A stretch of 49,159 bases of DNA from an uncultured Hyphomicrobiales bacterium (GTDB lineage: Bacteria > Pseudomonadota > Alphaproteobacteria > Rhizobiales > Xanthobacteraceae): NCBI GenBank assembly GCA_903878085.1, contig CAIRGJ010000025.1, positions 1 through 49,159 on the forward strand, read 5' to 3'. This document shows, one piece after another, positions 1 through 8,825 of this stretch. The notes beneath the pieces were generated by a model. That model was not told where the DNA came from. It was given only the letters and a program-made list of their open reading frames with translations, and made no database searches. A program made the position numbers and the translations under genes. The first letter of the stretch is position 1; the number at the start of each line of letters is the position of its first letter.

Positions 1-192
1 CGTAAGACGCTGCGATGGAGCGCCGAGAGGCGCCCGCACTCTCCAAAAGGGAACGCGGCTACTGCAAGACTGGTGCACCGCTCGGTGCTCCATCCCCTCG
101 GCTTTTTCGAGGGGCGAAGAAAGTGCCCCGCGAATGGGGCAGGGACGACGGCGTACCCCGCGCCGCAAAGAATAGGGGCGGCGGAGCTTTGG
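1..192. other. Gene-free edge region with short hairpins
   Basis: I see no convincing gene here. The stretch holds two simple hairpins: a 7-bp stem at 94-100/108-114 (CCCCTCG with CGAGGGG) and a 5-bp stem at 125-129/136-140 (GCCCC with GGGGC). They lie just past the 3' end of the minus-strand gene that stops at 193, so they may help end its transcript, but no clear U tract follows on either strand. The open frames through this stretch look like shadows without a usable start. The region may continue a feature beyond the window edge. Confidence 0.35.
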
Positions 193-1356
193 TTACGCCA
201 CTTTCCGGCCCCACAGCCGCGCCGAGGCGATATCCGCGCCTTCGCGGATCGAACGCAGCTTCAGCCACACCGCCGGTTCGATCACCCATTCGCGGTTGGT
301 GAAGGTGCCGAAGCCGCAATCGGTCGAGGCGATGACGCGCTCGCGGTCGCCGACCACGCTGACCGCTTCCTCGATGCGCCGCGCCACCACTTCCGGATGC
401 TCGACGAAATTGCTGGTGGTCTCGACCACGCCGGGCACCAGCAGCATGTCCTTCGGCAGCGGATGCTGCTTCAGCGCGCGGTACTCATGGGCGTGGCGCG
501 GATTGGAAAACTCGATCGACAGTGCGCCGACATTGGCCTGATAGATCGCCGGCAGAATTGTCGCCAGCGGCACGTCGTGAATGTGCGGGCCTTCCCAATT
601 GCCGTAGCAAACATGCAGCCGCACGCGGTCGCGCGGAATGCCTTCGATGCCGGCATTGATCGCCGCCACATGAGCCTCGACCCGCTTGATGAAGCCGCCG
701 TCGTCGAGATCGCGGTACATCATGGTGCGGTCCATCGCCAGATCGGGCGCGTCGATCTGCAAAATAAGCCCGGCCTTGTGAATCGCCAGATATTCGTTGC
801 GCATCTCGCGCGCGATCGCCGCCAGATAGGCGTCATGCGAGTCGTAAAAGGCGTTGAGCATGGTGGTCGAGACGATGCCCGGCGACGGCGCGGTCATGAA
901 CTGCTCGCTGAACCTGGTCGCGGCGATGCGCTTGAAGCGCGCCAGTTCGCTCTCGATCGGCTTGAGGTCGAGATAGTGCAGCTCGCTTTGACACTCCGGC
1001 GCGTTCTGTTGCTTGCTGGTATGCGGAAAGCGCCGCAGCAGGCTCGCCACCAGTTCGGGAAATTCCTCGAACTCCTTGCCGCGCCGCCGCTTCGAGATGC
1101 CGCCGAAGCCGCTCATGCGTTGCGGCACGTAAGTCTGGAAGCCGACGCGCTGCTGCTCGCCGTCATTGCCGATGTCGATGCCGGCCGACACCTGCTTGTC
1201 GACGACATGGCTGACGGCCTTGTCCAATTCGGCCGCCATTTCCTTGGGATCGAAGGTCTCGCCGGCCTCCTGGCGCAGCAGCAGGTCGGACAGCTTCTCG
1301 TTGCGCGGCAGGCTACCGACATGGGTGGTCAGAATGCGGTCCCGGCTGAAGATCAT
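193..1356 (-). CDS. MetE C-terminal-domain-like (cobalamin-independent methionine synthase family) protein
   Basis: This 387-residue protein belongs to the zinc-dependent UROD/MetE-like barrel superfamily, covering only the catalytic C-terminal half of MetE. It opens with a TTHVGSLPR motif typical of this family. The likely zinc ligands are the His and Cys of HVCYGNWEG (about residues 248-250) and the Cys of STDCGFGTF (about residue 347). I chose the ATG at 1356 because a GAGGGA ribosome site precedes it by 9 bases; an in-frame ATG at 1380 would add eight residues. Stand-alone proteins of this type transfer methyl or alkyl groups between thiols and small carriers, and the substrate cannot be read from sequence. 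It diverges from the benzoate-CoA-ligase-like gene, leaving 92 bp for both promoters. Family confidence is high, substrate unknown. Confidence 0.85.
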   Translation of the reverse strand: MIFSRDRILTTHVGSLPRNEKLSDLLLRQEAGETFDPKEMAAELDKAVSHVVDKQVSAGIDIGNDGEQQRVGFQTYVPQRMSGFGGISKRRRGKEFEEFPELVASLLRRFPHTSKQQNAPECQSELHYLDLKPIESELARFKRIAATRFSEQFMTAPSPGIVSTTMLNAFYDSHDAYLAAIAREMRNEYLAIHKAGLILQIDAPDLAMDRTMMYRDLDDGGFIKRVEAHVAAINAGIEGIPRDRVRLHVCYGNWEGPHIHDVPLATILPAIYQANVGALSIEFSNPRHAHEYRALKQHPLPKDMLLVPGVVETTSNFVEHPEVVARRIEEAVSVVGDRERVIASTDCGFGTFTNREWVIEPAVWLKLRSIREGADIASARLWGRKVA

Positions 1357-1448
1357 CGATTTCGTTCCCTCGGATGCCATTCTAGACCGACATTGCGGCC
1401 TCGTCATCGTCCCTGCATAATACGGAAAACGTCTGGGAGGAAAACAAA

Positions 1449-3056
1449 ATGACCGTCCCCGAATTGCGTGCGGCAGAACTGACGCCGCCAGAAACTGCAG
1501 TGCCGGTGGGATTTGTCCCACGCGATTACAATTTCGCCGCCGACGTCCTGCAACGCAATCTCGATGCCGGCAGAGCCTCCAAGCCGGCTTTTATCGACGT
1601 GCGGGGCGCGACGACCTACGGCCGGCTCGCCGACCGGGTCGCGCGTTTTGGCGCAGGGCTCCGCGGTCTCGGCATCAAGCGCGAGGAGCGGGTGCTGCTG
1701 GCGCTGACCGACACCATCGATTGGCCGACCGCGTTCCTCGGCTGCCTCAAGAGCGGCATCGTCGCCGTGCCGGTCAACACGCTGCTGACCGAGGACGACT
1801 ACCGCTTCATGCTGGCCGACAGCCGCGCCAAATGCCTGGTGGTGTCGGAGGCGCTGTTTCCGAAATTCGAACAGCTCATCAGGCAAAGTCCCGATCTCGA
1901 ACACGTCATCGTCTCCGGAGATAACCCACACGGTTATCGGCTGTTCGAGGATGTCGTCGGCGCCGACGAGCCCGAGCCTTACACCGCGCCGACCACGGCC
2001 GACGACATGGCGTTCTGGCTCTACACCTCGGGCTCGACCGGCAAGCCGAAGGGCGCGGTGCATTGCCATGCCAGCCTCAAACACACGGCCGACCTTTACG
2101 GCACGCCGGTCGCAGGCTTGAAGGAAACCGACCTGGTCCATTCGGTCGCCAAGCTGTTCTTTGCCTACGGCCTCGGCAATGCCATGACGTTTCCGCTCTC
2201 GGTCGGCGCCACCGTGGTGCTCAACGCCGACCGGCCGACCCCGGACGGCGTTGCCGAGTTGCTGCGCAAGCATCCGATCACGGTGTTCTTCGGCGTGCCG
2301 ACCTTCTACGCCACCTTCCTCAACAGCCCGAACGCGCCGCAGAAAGCGGAGTTGAAACTGCGCCGCTGCCTGTCGGCCGGCGAAGCCTTGCCGGAGGAGG
2401 TGGCGAAGAATTTCTACGCTCGTTATGGCGTCGAAATCTCCGACGGCCTCGGCACCACCGAAATGCTGCACGTCTTCCTGACCAACCGCCCCGGCCAGAA
2501 TAAATACGGCACCACCGGCAAGGGCGTGCCCGGCTACGACATCAAACTGATAGGCGAGGACGGCAATCCGGCAAAGCCCGGCGAGATCGGCGAGCTTTAC
2601 GTGCGCGGCCCGACCTCAGCGCTGATGTACTGGAACAACCGCGAGAAATCGCGCGACACCTTCCGCGGCGAATGGACCCGCTGCGGCGATAAATACATCG
2701 AGGACGCCGACGGCTATTACGTCTGCTGCGGCCGCGCCGACGACATGCTGAAGGTGTCCGGCATGTATGTCTCGCCGTTCGAGGTCGAGGCCGCGCTGTC
2801 GTCGCATCCGGACGTGCTGGAAGCCGCGGTGGTCGGCTGGAACGACGACCAGAGACTGGTGAAGCCGAAGGCCTTCGTCGTTTTGAAATCGCCGGACAAA
2901 GCCAGCGCCGCGCTGCTGCAGGCCTTGCAGGAGCACTGCAAGCAGAAGCTCGCGCCGTATAAATATCCGCGCTGGATCGAGTTCCGCAAGGAATTGCCGA
3001 AGACGGCGACGGGAAAGATCCAGCGGTTCAAATTGCGCGCCGAAGGGCAGGCCTGA
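1449..3056 (+). CDS. Benzoate-CoA ligase family acyl-CoA synthetase (ANL superfamily)
   Basis: This is a full-length (535-residue) AMP-forming acyl-CoA synthetase that activates a carboxylic acid, probably benzoate or a hydroxybenzoate, to its CoA thioester with ATP. The phosphate-binding loop reads LYTSGSTGKPKG (about residues 190-202). The central motif GLGTTEM follows near residue 336. The C-terminal catalytic lysine lies in KTATGKIQRFKLR near the end. Spacing and the YVRGPTSALMYWNN segment resemble BadA/BclA/HbaA-type aryl-CoA ligases. A strong GGGAGG site precedes the ATG. The alpha/beta hydrolase starts 6 bp after the stop, so the two are probably co-transcribed. No box or bad ring-cleavage genes lie in the window, so the pathway is inferred. 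Other aryl or short-chain acids are possible. Confidence 0.88.
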   Translation: MTVPELRAAELTPPETAVPVGFVPRDYNFAADVLQRNLDAGRASKPAFIDVRGATTYGRLADRVARFGAGLRGLGIKREERVLLALTDTIDWPTAFLGCLKSGIVAVPVNTLLTEDDYRFMLADSRAKCLVVSEALFPKFEQLIRQSPDLEHVIVSGDNPHGYRLFEDVVGADEPEPYTAPTTADDMAFWLYTSGSTGKPKGAVHCHASLKHTADLYGTPVAGLKETDLVHSVAKLFFAYGLGNAMTFPLSVGATVVLNADRPTPDGVAELLRKHPITVFFGVPTFYATFLNSPNAPQKAELKLRRCLSAGEALPEEVAKNFYARYGVEISDGLGTTEMLHVFLTNRPGQNKYGTTGKGVPGYDIKLIGEDGNPAKPGEIGELYVRGPTSALMYWNNREKSRDTFRGEWTRCGDKYIEDADGYYVCCGRADDMLKVSGMYVSPFEVEAALSSHPDVLEAAVVGWNDDQRLVKPKAFVVLKSPDKASAALLQALQEHCKQKLAPYKYPRWIEFRKELPKTATGKIQRFKLRAEGQA

Positions 3057-3062
3057 CGCGTC

Positions 3063-3893
3063 ATGGCGCTAAGCGACTCCGGCTTTCTCGATCTCGGCGA
3101 TCAGCGCCTCGAATACCGTTTCATCGGCCCGCGGCCCGATGAAGCGCCGACGCTGGTGATGCTGCACGAGGGGCTGGGCTGCGTCGGTATGTGGGGCGAT
3201 TTCCCCGACAAGCTCCAGGCAGCGACCGGCTGCGGCGTCTTCGTCTATTCGCGCGAAGGCTACGGCCAGTCGAGCCCAGCAACGCTGCCGCGGCCGCTGA
3301 CCTTCATGCATACGGAAGCGCAGGACACGCTGCCGAAAATCCTCGACACCATCGGCTTTCAGCGCGGCCTGCTGGTCGGCCACAGCGACGGCGCCTCGAT
3401 CGCCGCGATCTATGGCGGCTCGCATCAGGATCATCGCATCGCCGGCATCGTGCTGATCGCGCCGCACTTTATCGTCGAAGACGTCACCAGCGCTTCGATC
3501 GCCGACATGCGGCAGGCCTACGACACCACCGAGCTGCGCGCGCGGCTGGCGCGCTGGCATGCCGACGTCGATGCCACGGTGCGCGGCTGGAGCGACGTCT
3601 GGCTCAAGGGCGATTTCCGCAAATGGGACCTCACCGAATTCCTCGCCTATATCCGCGTGCCGCTGCTGATCGTGCAGGGCGAGGGCGACCAGTACGGCAC
3701 GATCCGGCAGATCGAAATCGCGCAGGAGGAATGCTATTGCCCGGTCGAGGTGGCGCTATTGCCCGGCGCCAAGCACGTGCCGCAGCGCGAAGCGCCGGAA
3801 GCGACGTTGAGGGTGGTGACGGAATTCATCGCGCGGGTGCTGGAAAATGAAATGGCCGGCACAAAGGCCGGCCATAACGACATTCATAATTGA
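3063..3893 (+). CDS. Alpha/beta-fold hydrolase
   Basis: This 276-residue alpha/beta hydrolase carries the nucleophile elbow GHSDG (Ser near residue 108), a likely acid in VQGEGDQYGT, and a catalytic His in GAKHVPQREAPE near the C terminus. The oxyanion region is HEGLGCVGMW. It has no signal peptide, so it is cytoplasmic. It begins 6 bp after the aryl-CoA ligase. A hydrolase next to a benzoate-CoA ligase is often found in aromatic degradation clusters, where it may hydrolyse a ring-opened ester or lactone or proofread a CoA thioester; that role is inferred. Its stop lies 8 bp before the convergent aminotransferase stop. Exact substrate unknown. Confidence 0.85.
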   Translation: MALSDSGFLDLGDQRLEYRFIGPRPDEAPTLVMLHEGLGCVGMWGDFPDKLQAATGCGVFVYSREGYGQSSPATLPRPLTFMHTEAQDTLPKILDTIGFQRGLLVGHSDGASIAAIYGGSHQDHRIAGIVLIAPHFIVEDVTSASIADMRQAYDTTELRARLARWHADVDATVRGWSDVWLKGDFRKWDLTEFLAYIRVPLLIVQGEGDQYGTIRQIEIAQEECYCPVEVALLPGAKHVPQREAPEATLRVVTEFIARVLENEMAGTKAGHNDIHN

Positions 3894-3901
3894 AGCAGCG
3901 C

Positions 3902-5110
3902 TTACTCCGCCGCCTGCTTGGCGCTGGAGCCGTGCTGCGCGGTCAGATAATCCATCGCCGCCTGCACGCCACCCTTCTTGATCGGCACGTTGGCCAATTG
4001 CAGCGCCATCTCGGTGATGCCGAGCGCGCCGATCAGCGTCCCATCGTTGATGTCGCCCAAGTGCCCGATGCGGAAATACTTGCCCGCGTAAGCGCCGAAG
4101 CTGGCGCCGTAGGAAATGTTGAAGTGCTCGAGCGCCAGCGCGCGGAACGCGTCGGCGTCGTGACCCTCGGGCAGCATGATCGCGGTGATGGTCGGCGAAT
4201 ACTGGCTGGCGTTCTTGTTGAGCAGCTCCAGGCCCCAGTGTTTGGCCGCGCGGCGGGTGGCTTCCGCCAGCCGGTCGTGACGGGCGAACACGTTGTCGAG
4301 GCCTTCCTCGTGCAGCATCTCGATGCCGACGGCCAGGCCGTGCAGCATCTGGGTGCCGGGCGTGTAGGGGAAGAAGCCGACTTTGTTCATGTTCAGCATC
4401 TCGTCCCAGGCGAAGAACGACTTCGGCAGCGTCGAGGTCTTGTTGGCGGCGATCGCCTTGTCGCTGATGGCGTTGAACGACATGCCGGGTGGCAGCATCA
4501 GACCCTTCTGCGCGCCGCCAACCGAAACGTCGACGCCCCATTCGTCGTGACGGTAGTCGGCCGAGGCCAGCGACGAGATGGTGTCGACCAGCAGCAGCGC
4601 CGGATGACCGGCGGCGTCGATCGCCTTGCGCACTTCCGGGATCGGCGACAGCGCGCCGGTCGAGGTCTCGTTGTGCAGAACGCAGACCGCCTTGATCTCT
4701 TTGTTCTTGTCGTCGCGCAAGTGCGCTTCAATCGCCTTCGGGTCGACGCCGTGGCGCCAGTCGGTGGTGATGAATTCGGGCTTGAGGCCGAGCTTCTCGG
4801 CCATCTTCTTCCACAGCGAGGCGAACTGGCCGGTCTCGACCATCAGGACGCGGTCGCCGGGCGACAGCGTGTTGACCAAAGCGCCTTCCCAGGCGCCGGT
4901 ACCGGTCGCGGTGTAGATGATGACGGGGTTGGTGGTCTTGAAGATGGTCTTGATGCCCTCGAGGCACTTCTTGGCCAGCTTGGAGAATTCCGGACCGCGG
5001 TGGTCGATGACCGGGGTGTCCATCGCGCGCAGCACGCGATCGGGGACCGGCGTGGGTCCCGGGATCTGCAAGAAGTGACGCCCAACCGCACGCGAGGAAT
5101 TCTTCGCCAT
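3902..5110 (-). CDS. Class V aminotransferase, alanine/serine-glyoxylate aminotransferase family
   Basis: This 402-residue PLP enzyme belongs to the alanine-glyoxylate / serine-glyoxylate aminotransferase group, which converts glyoxylate to glycine using serine or alanine as amino donor. The N-terminal IPGPTPVPDRVLRAM motif is typical. The Schiff-base lysine is in GGAQKGLMLPPG near residue 201, and the SPTITAIMLPEG and FRIGHLGDI segments match the C-terminal domain. The start is supported by a TAGGAG ribosome site 8 bases upstream of the ATG. It diverges from the FAD/Fe-S dehydrogenase gene. If that enzyme oxidises glycolate, the pair would make and then aminate glyoxylate, which is a plausible but inferred link. 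Donor preference cannot be told from sequence. Confidence 0.88.
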   Translation of the reverse strand: MAKNSSRAVGRHFLQIPGPTPVPDRVLRAMDTPVIDHRGPEFSKLAKKCLEGIKTIFKTTNPVIIYTATGTGAWEGALVNTLSPGDRVLMVETGQFASLWKKMAEKLGLKPEFITTDWRHGVDPKAIEAHLRDDKNKEIKAVCVLHNETSTGALSPIPEVRKAIDAAGHPALLLVDTISSLASADYRHDEWGVDVSVGGAQKGLMLPPGMSFNAISDKAIAANKTSTLPKSFFAWDEMLNMNKVGFFPYTPGTQMLHGLAVGIEMLHEEGLDNVFARHDRLAEATRRAAKHWGLELLNKNASQYSPTITAIMLPEGHDADAFRALALEHFNISYGASFGAYAGKYFRIGHLGDINDGTLIGALGITEMALQLANVPIKKGGVQAAMDYLTAQHGSSAKQAAE

Positions 5111-5270
5111 AATTTTAGCTCCTAAAAGGCGGCTTGGGATAATTGGCGTGACTCTGCCGCCCGCGCGGTCCCGGCCAGGGAGCGGCGCTTGTGGCGTTGA
5201 ACTATGAATGCAACATTGCGGTCAAGCGGTTTTCCGCATCGGCAAATAAGCCTTTCATGCATAACAAGCT
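5111..5270. promoter_or_regulatory. Divergent promoter region between aminotransferase and FAD/Fe-S dehydrogenase
   Basis: These 160 bases separate two divergent genes and must hold at least the aminotransferase promoter and probably that of the dehydrogenase. The stretch is mixed in composition, with AT-rich pockets near 5205-5270 and a GC-rich palindromic patch near 5158-5190. I cannot pick confident -35/-10 boxes or an operator. Confidence 0.4.
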
Positions 5271-8237
5271 TTGGGCACGACAAGGATCGACGCTGTGGCG
5301 GTGGTAATGCCCGGCCTGGAACGGCGGCTGAAGGCCGAAATCGGCGGTGAGGTGCATTTCGACCGCTTTAATCGCGGCCGTTACGCCGCCGACGCCTCGC
5401 ATTACCAGATCACGCCGGTCGGCGTGGTGGTGCCGCGCACAATAGAAGAAGCCGAACGGGCGATAGGCATTGCCCGGGCGGAGGGCGTCACCGTGCTGGC
5501 GCGGGGCGGCGGAACCTCGCAATGCGGCCAGACCGTCGGGGAATCGCTGGTCGTCGATTGTTCCAAATACCTCACTAAGGTTCTCGATATCGACGTCAAA
5601 GGCCGGCGCTGCACGGTCGAGCCCGGCCTCGTGCTCGACGACCTCAACCGGCAACTTAAAGCCCACGGGCTATGGTTTCCGGTCGATATATCCACCTCGT
5701 CGCGCGCCACCATCGGCGGCATGGCCGGCAATAATTCCTGCGGCGGCCGTTCGCTGCGCTACGGCACCATGCGCGACAACATCATCGCCATCGACGCGCT
5801 GCTGGCCGACGGCAGCAAGGCGCATTTCGGCCGCATCGGCGGCAATCTCGACGACGTGCCGGCGGCATTGCGCCCGCTGGCGGCCGATCTGCTGGCGATC
5901 GGCGCGCGCGAAGCCGACGAGATCGCGGCGCGCTTTCCGAACGTGCAGCGCCGCGTCGGCGGCTACAATCTCGATGCGCTGGTGCCCGGAAAAAACGACA
6001 TCAATCTTGCGCACATCCTGGTCGGCGGCGAAGGCACGCTCGGCTTCTCGACGCGCATCGAATTGAAACTGTCGCCGCTGCTGGGCCGCCGCGCCGTCGG
6101 CGCCGTGCATTTCGGCAGCTTCTACGAGGCGATGAATGCCGCGCAGCATATTGTTCGATTAAAACCGATCGCCGTCGAACTGATCGACTCGACCATGATC
6201 GAGCTGGCGCGCGCCATCGATATCTACCGGCCGACGCTAGAGCGCTTCGTGCGCGAGACGCCGGCGGCGATCCTGCTGGTCGAGTTCGGCGAGGACGATC
6301 ACGAGGAAAATTTGCGGCGGTTGCGCCAGCTCAAGGAACTGATCGGCGATCTCGGTTTCAACTGGGGCAACAGCACCGCGAAATGGGGCGGCGTCGTCGA
6401 GGTGCTCAATCCGGAACTGCAGGCCGCGATTACCGAGGTGCGCACCTCGGGGCTCAACATCATGATGTCGATGAAGGAGTCCGGCAAACCGGTTTCCTTC
6501 GTCGAGGATTGCGCGGTGCCGCTCGAACATCTGGCCGACTACACCACGCGGCTAACGGAAATTTTCGAGCGCAACGGCACGCGTGGCACCTGGTACGCGC
6601 ATGCCGGCTCCGGCTGTCTGCACGTGCGGCCGATTCTGAACCTGCGTCTGGACAAAGATGTCCACGCCATGCGTGCGATCGCCGAAGAGGCCTTCGCCAT
6701 GGTGCGCGAATACAAGGGCTCGCATTCCGGCGAGCATGGCGACGGGCTGGTGCGTTCGGAATTCAATGAGCCGATGTTCGGCTCGCGGCTGGCGCGCGCC
6801 TTCGAGGAGGTGAAGGACCGCTTCGATCCGAACGGGCTGTACAATCCGGGCAAGGTAGTGCGGCCGTCGAAATTCGATGACCGCAGCCTGTTCCGCTACA
6901 AGCCGGATTATCGCGGCGAGGACGTCAAGACCCATCTCGATTGGTCGGCGTTTCCCGGTTCCGGCGGCGGTTTCCAGGGCGCCATCGAGATGTGCAACAA
7001 CAACGGCGCCTGCCGCAAATTGGCCGGCGGCGCCATGTGCCCGTCCTATCGCGTCACACGCGACGAGCGCGACGTTACCCGCGGCCGCGCCAACACATTG
7101 CGGCTGGCGATCTCGGGCCAGCTTGGGCCCGACGCGCTGGCCTCCGACGAGATGGCCGAGACGCTGAGCCTCTGCGTGTCCTGCAAGGCCTGCAAGCGCG
7201 AATGCCCGACCGGCGTCGACATGGCGCGCATGAAGATAGAAGTGCAGGCCGCGCGCGCCGCCAAGCATGGCCTGTCGTTGCACGACCGGCTGGTCGGCTG
7301 GCTGCCGCGCTTTGCACCGTTCGCCGCGCGCTGGCCCAAGCTGTTCAATCGCCGCGACGCCAGCCCGTTCTTGCGCCGGATGTCGGAGAAATTCGCCGGC
7401 TTCGCGGCGCGCCGCAGCCTGCCGAAATGGCGCAGCGACATTTATCAAGATCGCTCCGATTGGCCCTACGCAAAGGCATCCGACGCGCCGCTGCGCGAAG
7501 TCGTGCTGTTCGCCGACACCTTCAACCGCTATTTCGAACGCGAAAATCTCGACGCCGCCATGAGCGTGCTGATCGCCGGCGGCTATCGCGTGCACGCGGT
7601 CGCGGCCAAGGACGGCAAACGGCCGCTGTGTTGCGGCCGCACGTTCTTGTCGGTCGGCGCCATCGATCAGGCGCGCGCCGAAATGCAACGCACGCTCGAT
7701 GCGTTGGCGCCTTACGTGTTGCGCGGCGTGCCGGTGATTGGGCTGGAGCCGAGTTGCTTGTTTACGTTCCGCGACGAACTGCCCGCGCTATTGAAAGGTG
7801 CGGCGGTCGATGCGCTGGCTGCCAATGCTTTGCTGCTGGAGGAATTCATCGCCCGCGAGCAGAAAGCCGGCCGCTTGAACTTGCCGCTCGGCGCGCTGCC
7901 GCAGAAAGCGCTGCTGCATGGCCACTGTCATCAGAAGGCGTTCGACGCCATGGGTGCGGTGCAAAGTGCGTTGAAGCTGATCCCGGAGCTTAGCGTCGAG
8001 ACCGTGGAGTCGAGCTGCTGCGGTATGGCCGGCTCGTTCGGTTATGACGCCTCAACCATCGACGTCTCGCTCAAAATGGGCGAGCTGTCGCTGCTGCCGG
8101 CGGTGCGAAAGAGCGCGGACGATACGCTGATCGTCGCCGACGGCACCTCATGCCGGCATCAGATCCACGACGGCACCGACCGCGCGCCGCTCCATGTGGC
8201 GCGGGTGCTGGCGATGAGCGTTGCGGCGGCAAAATAA
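5271..8237 (+). CDS. FAD-linked oxidase / Fe-S (GlpC-like) fusion, D-2-hydroxyacid dehydrogenase type
   Basis: This 988-residue protein fuses a GlcD/DLD-type flavin dehydrogenase to an iron-sulfur, GlpC-like electron-transfer half. The FAD-binding (PCMH) domain spans about residues 30-250, with the flavin loop RGGGTSQCGQTVGESLV and GNNSCGGRSLRYGT. The FAD-oxidase C-terminal domain follows to about 530, with HAGSGCLHVRP and GEHGDG. Next are cysteine clusters near 570-600 and a ferredoxin-type CVSCKACKRECPTG near 635. Two CCG-type heterodisulfide-reductase-like motifs, PLCCGRTF and ESSCCGMAGSFGYD, close the protein. It likely oxidises a D-2-hydroxyacid (D-lactate, glycolate or similar) and passes electrons to the quinone pool. 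The longest frame starts at TTG 5271. GTG 5295, preceded by AAGGA, and ATG 5307 are reasonable true starts. Confidence 0.88.
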   Translation: MGTTRIDAVAVVMPGLERRLKAEIGGEVHFDRFNRGRYAADASHYQITPVGVVVPRTIEEAERAIGIARAEGVTVLARGGGTSQCGQTVGESLVVDCSKYLTKVLDIDVKGRRCTVEPGLVLDDLNRQLKAHGLWFPVDISTSSRATIGGMAGNNSCGGRSLRYGTMRDNIIAIDALLADGSKAHFGRIGGNLDDVPAALRPLAADLLAIGAREADEIAARFPNVQRRVGGYNLDALVPGKNDINLAHILVGGEGTLGFSTRIELKLSPLLGRRAVGAVHFGSFYEAMNAAQHIVRLKPIAVELIDSTMIELARAIDIYRPTLERFVRETPAAILLVEFGEDDHEENLRRLRQLKELIGDLGFNWGNSTAKWGGVVEVLNPELQAAITEVRTSGLNIMMSMKESGKPVSFVEDCAVPLEHLADYTTRLTEIFERNGTRGTWYAHAGSGCLHVRPILNLRLDKDVHAMRAIAEEAFAMVREYKGSHSGEHGDGLVRSEFNEPMFGSRLARAFEEVKDRFDPNGLYNPGKVVRPSKFDDRSLFRYKPDYRGEDVKTHLDWSAFPGSGGGFQGAIEMCNNNGACRKLAGGAMCPSYRVTRDERDVTRGRANTLRLAISGQLGPDALASDEMAETLSLCVSCKACKRECPTGVDMARMKIEVQAARAAKHGLSLHDRLVGWLPRFAPFAARWPKLFNRRDASPFLRRMSEKFAGFAARRSLPKWRSDIYQDRSDWPYAKASDAPLREVVLFADTFNRYFERENLDAAMSVLIAGGYRVHAVAAKDGKRPLCCGRTFLSVGAIDQARAEMQRTLDALAPYVLRGVPVIGLEPSCLFTFRDELPALLKGAAVDALAANALLLEEFIAREQKAGRLNLPLGALPQKALLHGHCHQKAFDAMGAVQSALKLIPELSVETVESSCCGMAGSFGYDASTIDVSLKMGELSLLPAVRKSADDTLIVADGTSCRHQIHDGTDRAPLHVARVLAMSVAAAK

Positions 8238-8262
8238 TTCTCTTCGCTCGCCCTCAAAATGT

Positions 8263-8296
8263 GACCCGCCCGGAGCGGGGATTCTCCGGGCGGGTC
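8263..8296 (+). terminator. Strong hairpin, probable terminator
   Basis: A perfect 13-bp inverted repeat (8263-8275 with 8284-8296, GACCCGCCCGGAG arm) has an 8-base loop and is followed by TTT. It begins 25 bp after the stop of the dehydrogenase gene and probably ends that transcript. The U run is short, so termination strength is uncertain. Confidence 0.7.
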
Positions 8297-8351
8297 TTTG
8301 GGATCGGCGCAAGGATGGACGGGGGGGGCTGGCGCCGACCGCAGCTTCACC

Positions 8352-8400
8352 GCGCATGATCCCGAAAAGTGGAAACCGGTTTTCGGATAAGATCATGCGC
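8352..8400. repeat. 49-bp palindromic intergenic repeat, copy 1
   Basis: The ends GCGCATGATC and GATCATGCGC are perfect inverted repeats, and the core reads CCGAAAAGTGGAAACCGG with TTTTCGG. A sister copy of exactly the same 49-base length lies at 46040-46088. A variant core (AAAAGTGGAATCCGGTTTTG) lies inside a gene at 46677-46720. I associate this sequence with dispersed palindromes common in Bradyrhizobium-like genomes. Here it lies between convergent transcription units and may act as a bidirectional terminator. Confidence 0.85.
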
Positions 8401-8407
8401 CAAAAAA

Positions 8408-8680
8408 CTAATACGGGGCGACGTCGCAAACTTTGATGGTGCGCAGGTTGCCCCAGCGGTCCATGCGCTCGACATAGCGGCAGTCGCGGTAGCCGGGCGC
8501 GTAGTAATAGGAGTTGGAGGCGACAGCGGCGCCAACCAGTGCGCCGGCGGCAAGGCCGATTGCGAGACCGCCGCCGAAGCGGGGGTGAGCTTGGGCTTGA
8601 CCGCCGACGGCGGTGAAAGTCGTGGCGAGGGTCAGGGCGGCGAGGGCGGCAGCGACGGTCTTGATCGAGAACGAGGTCAT
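8408..8680 (-). CDS. Small exported hypothetical protein with glycine-zipper-like segment
   Basis: This roughly 90-residue protein has a clear Sec signal peptide: a short basic start, a hydrophobic alanine-rich stretch, and probable cleavage after GGQAQA. A Gly/Ala-rich segment (GGGLAIGLAAGALVGAAVAS) follows and resembles a glycine-zipper membrane-associated motif. A Tyr-rich tail contains two cysteines that could form a disulfide. I place the start at ATG 8680 because GGAG lies six bases upstream; the ATG at 8692 would add four residues. Similar short envelope proteins are common in Bradyrhizobium relatives and have no known function. Cell location is probably periplasm or outer envelope. 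Confidence 0.7.
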   Translation of the reverse strand: MTSFSIKTVAAALAALTLATTFTAVGGQAQAHPRFGGGLAIGLAAGALVGAAVASNSYYYAPGYRDCRYVERMDRWGNLRTIKVCDVAPY

Positions 8681-8825
8681 GGCGGGCTCCATCCGGTTGA
8701 ATTGGGGCGGCCGTCATGGCCGCGTACCAGTCAGTCGCGGCGGCAGCGAAGAAGGTTCAAAGCCCGGAAGCCGAAATTATGCTGCCTTTTTGTCTCCCCG
8801 GCCGCAATTGCGGTATGTTGTGAAA

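Noticed and set aside
1-192. Part of a structural RNA such as RNase P or tmRNA
   Set aside because: Hairpins are present, but I could not match conserved cores of these RNAs, and the region is cut by the window edge.
73-1452. A 459-residue plus-strand frame
   Set aside because: Antisense to the MetE-like gene; His/Arg/Asp/Ala-rich without domains, as expected of a shadow in GC-rich DNA.
3890-5125. A 411-residue plus-strand frame opposite the class V aminotransferase
   Set aside because: The minus-strand product has clear PLP motifs and a good ribosome site; the plus-strand frame is a compositional shadow.
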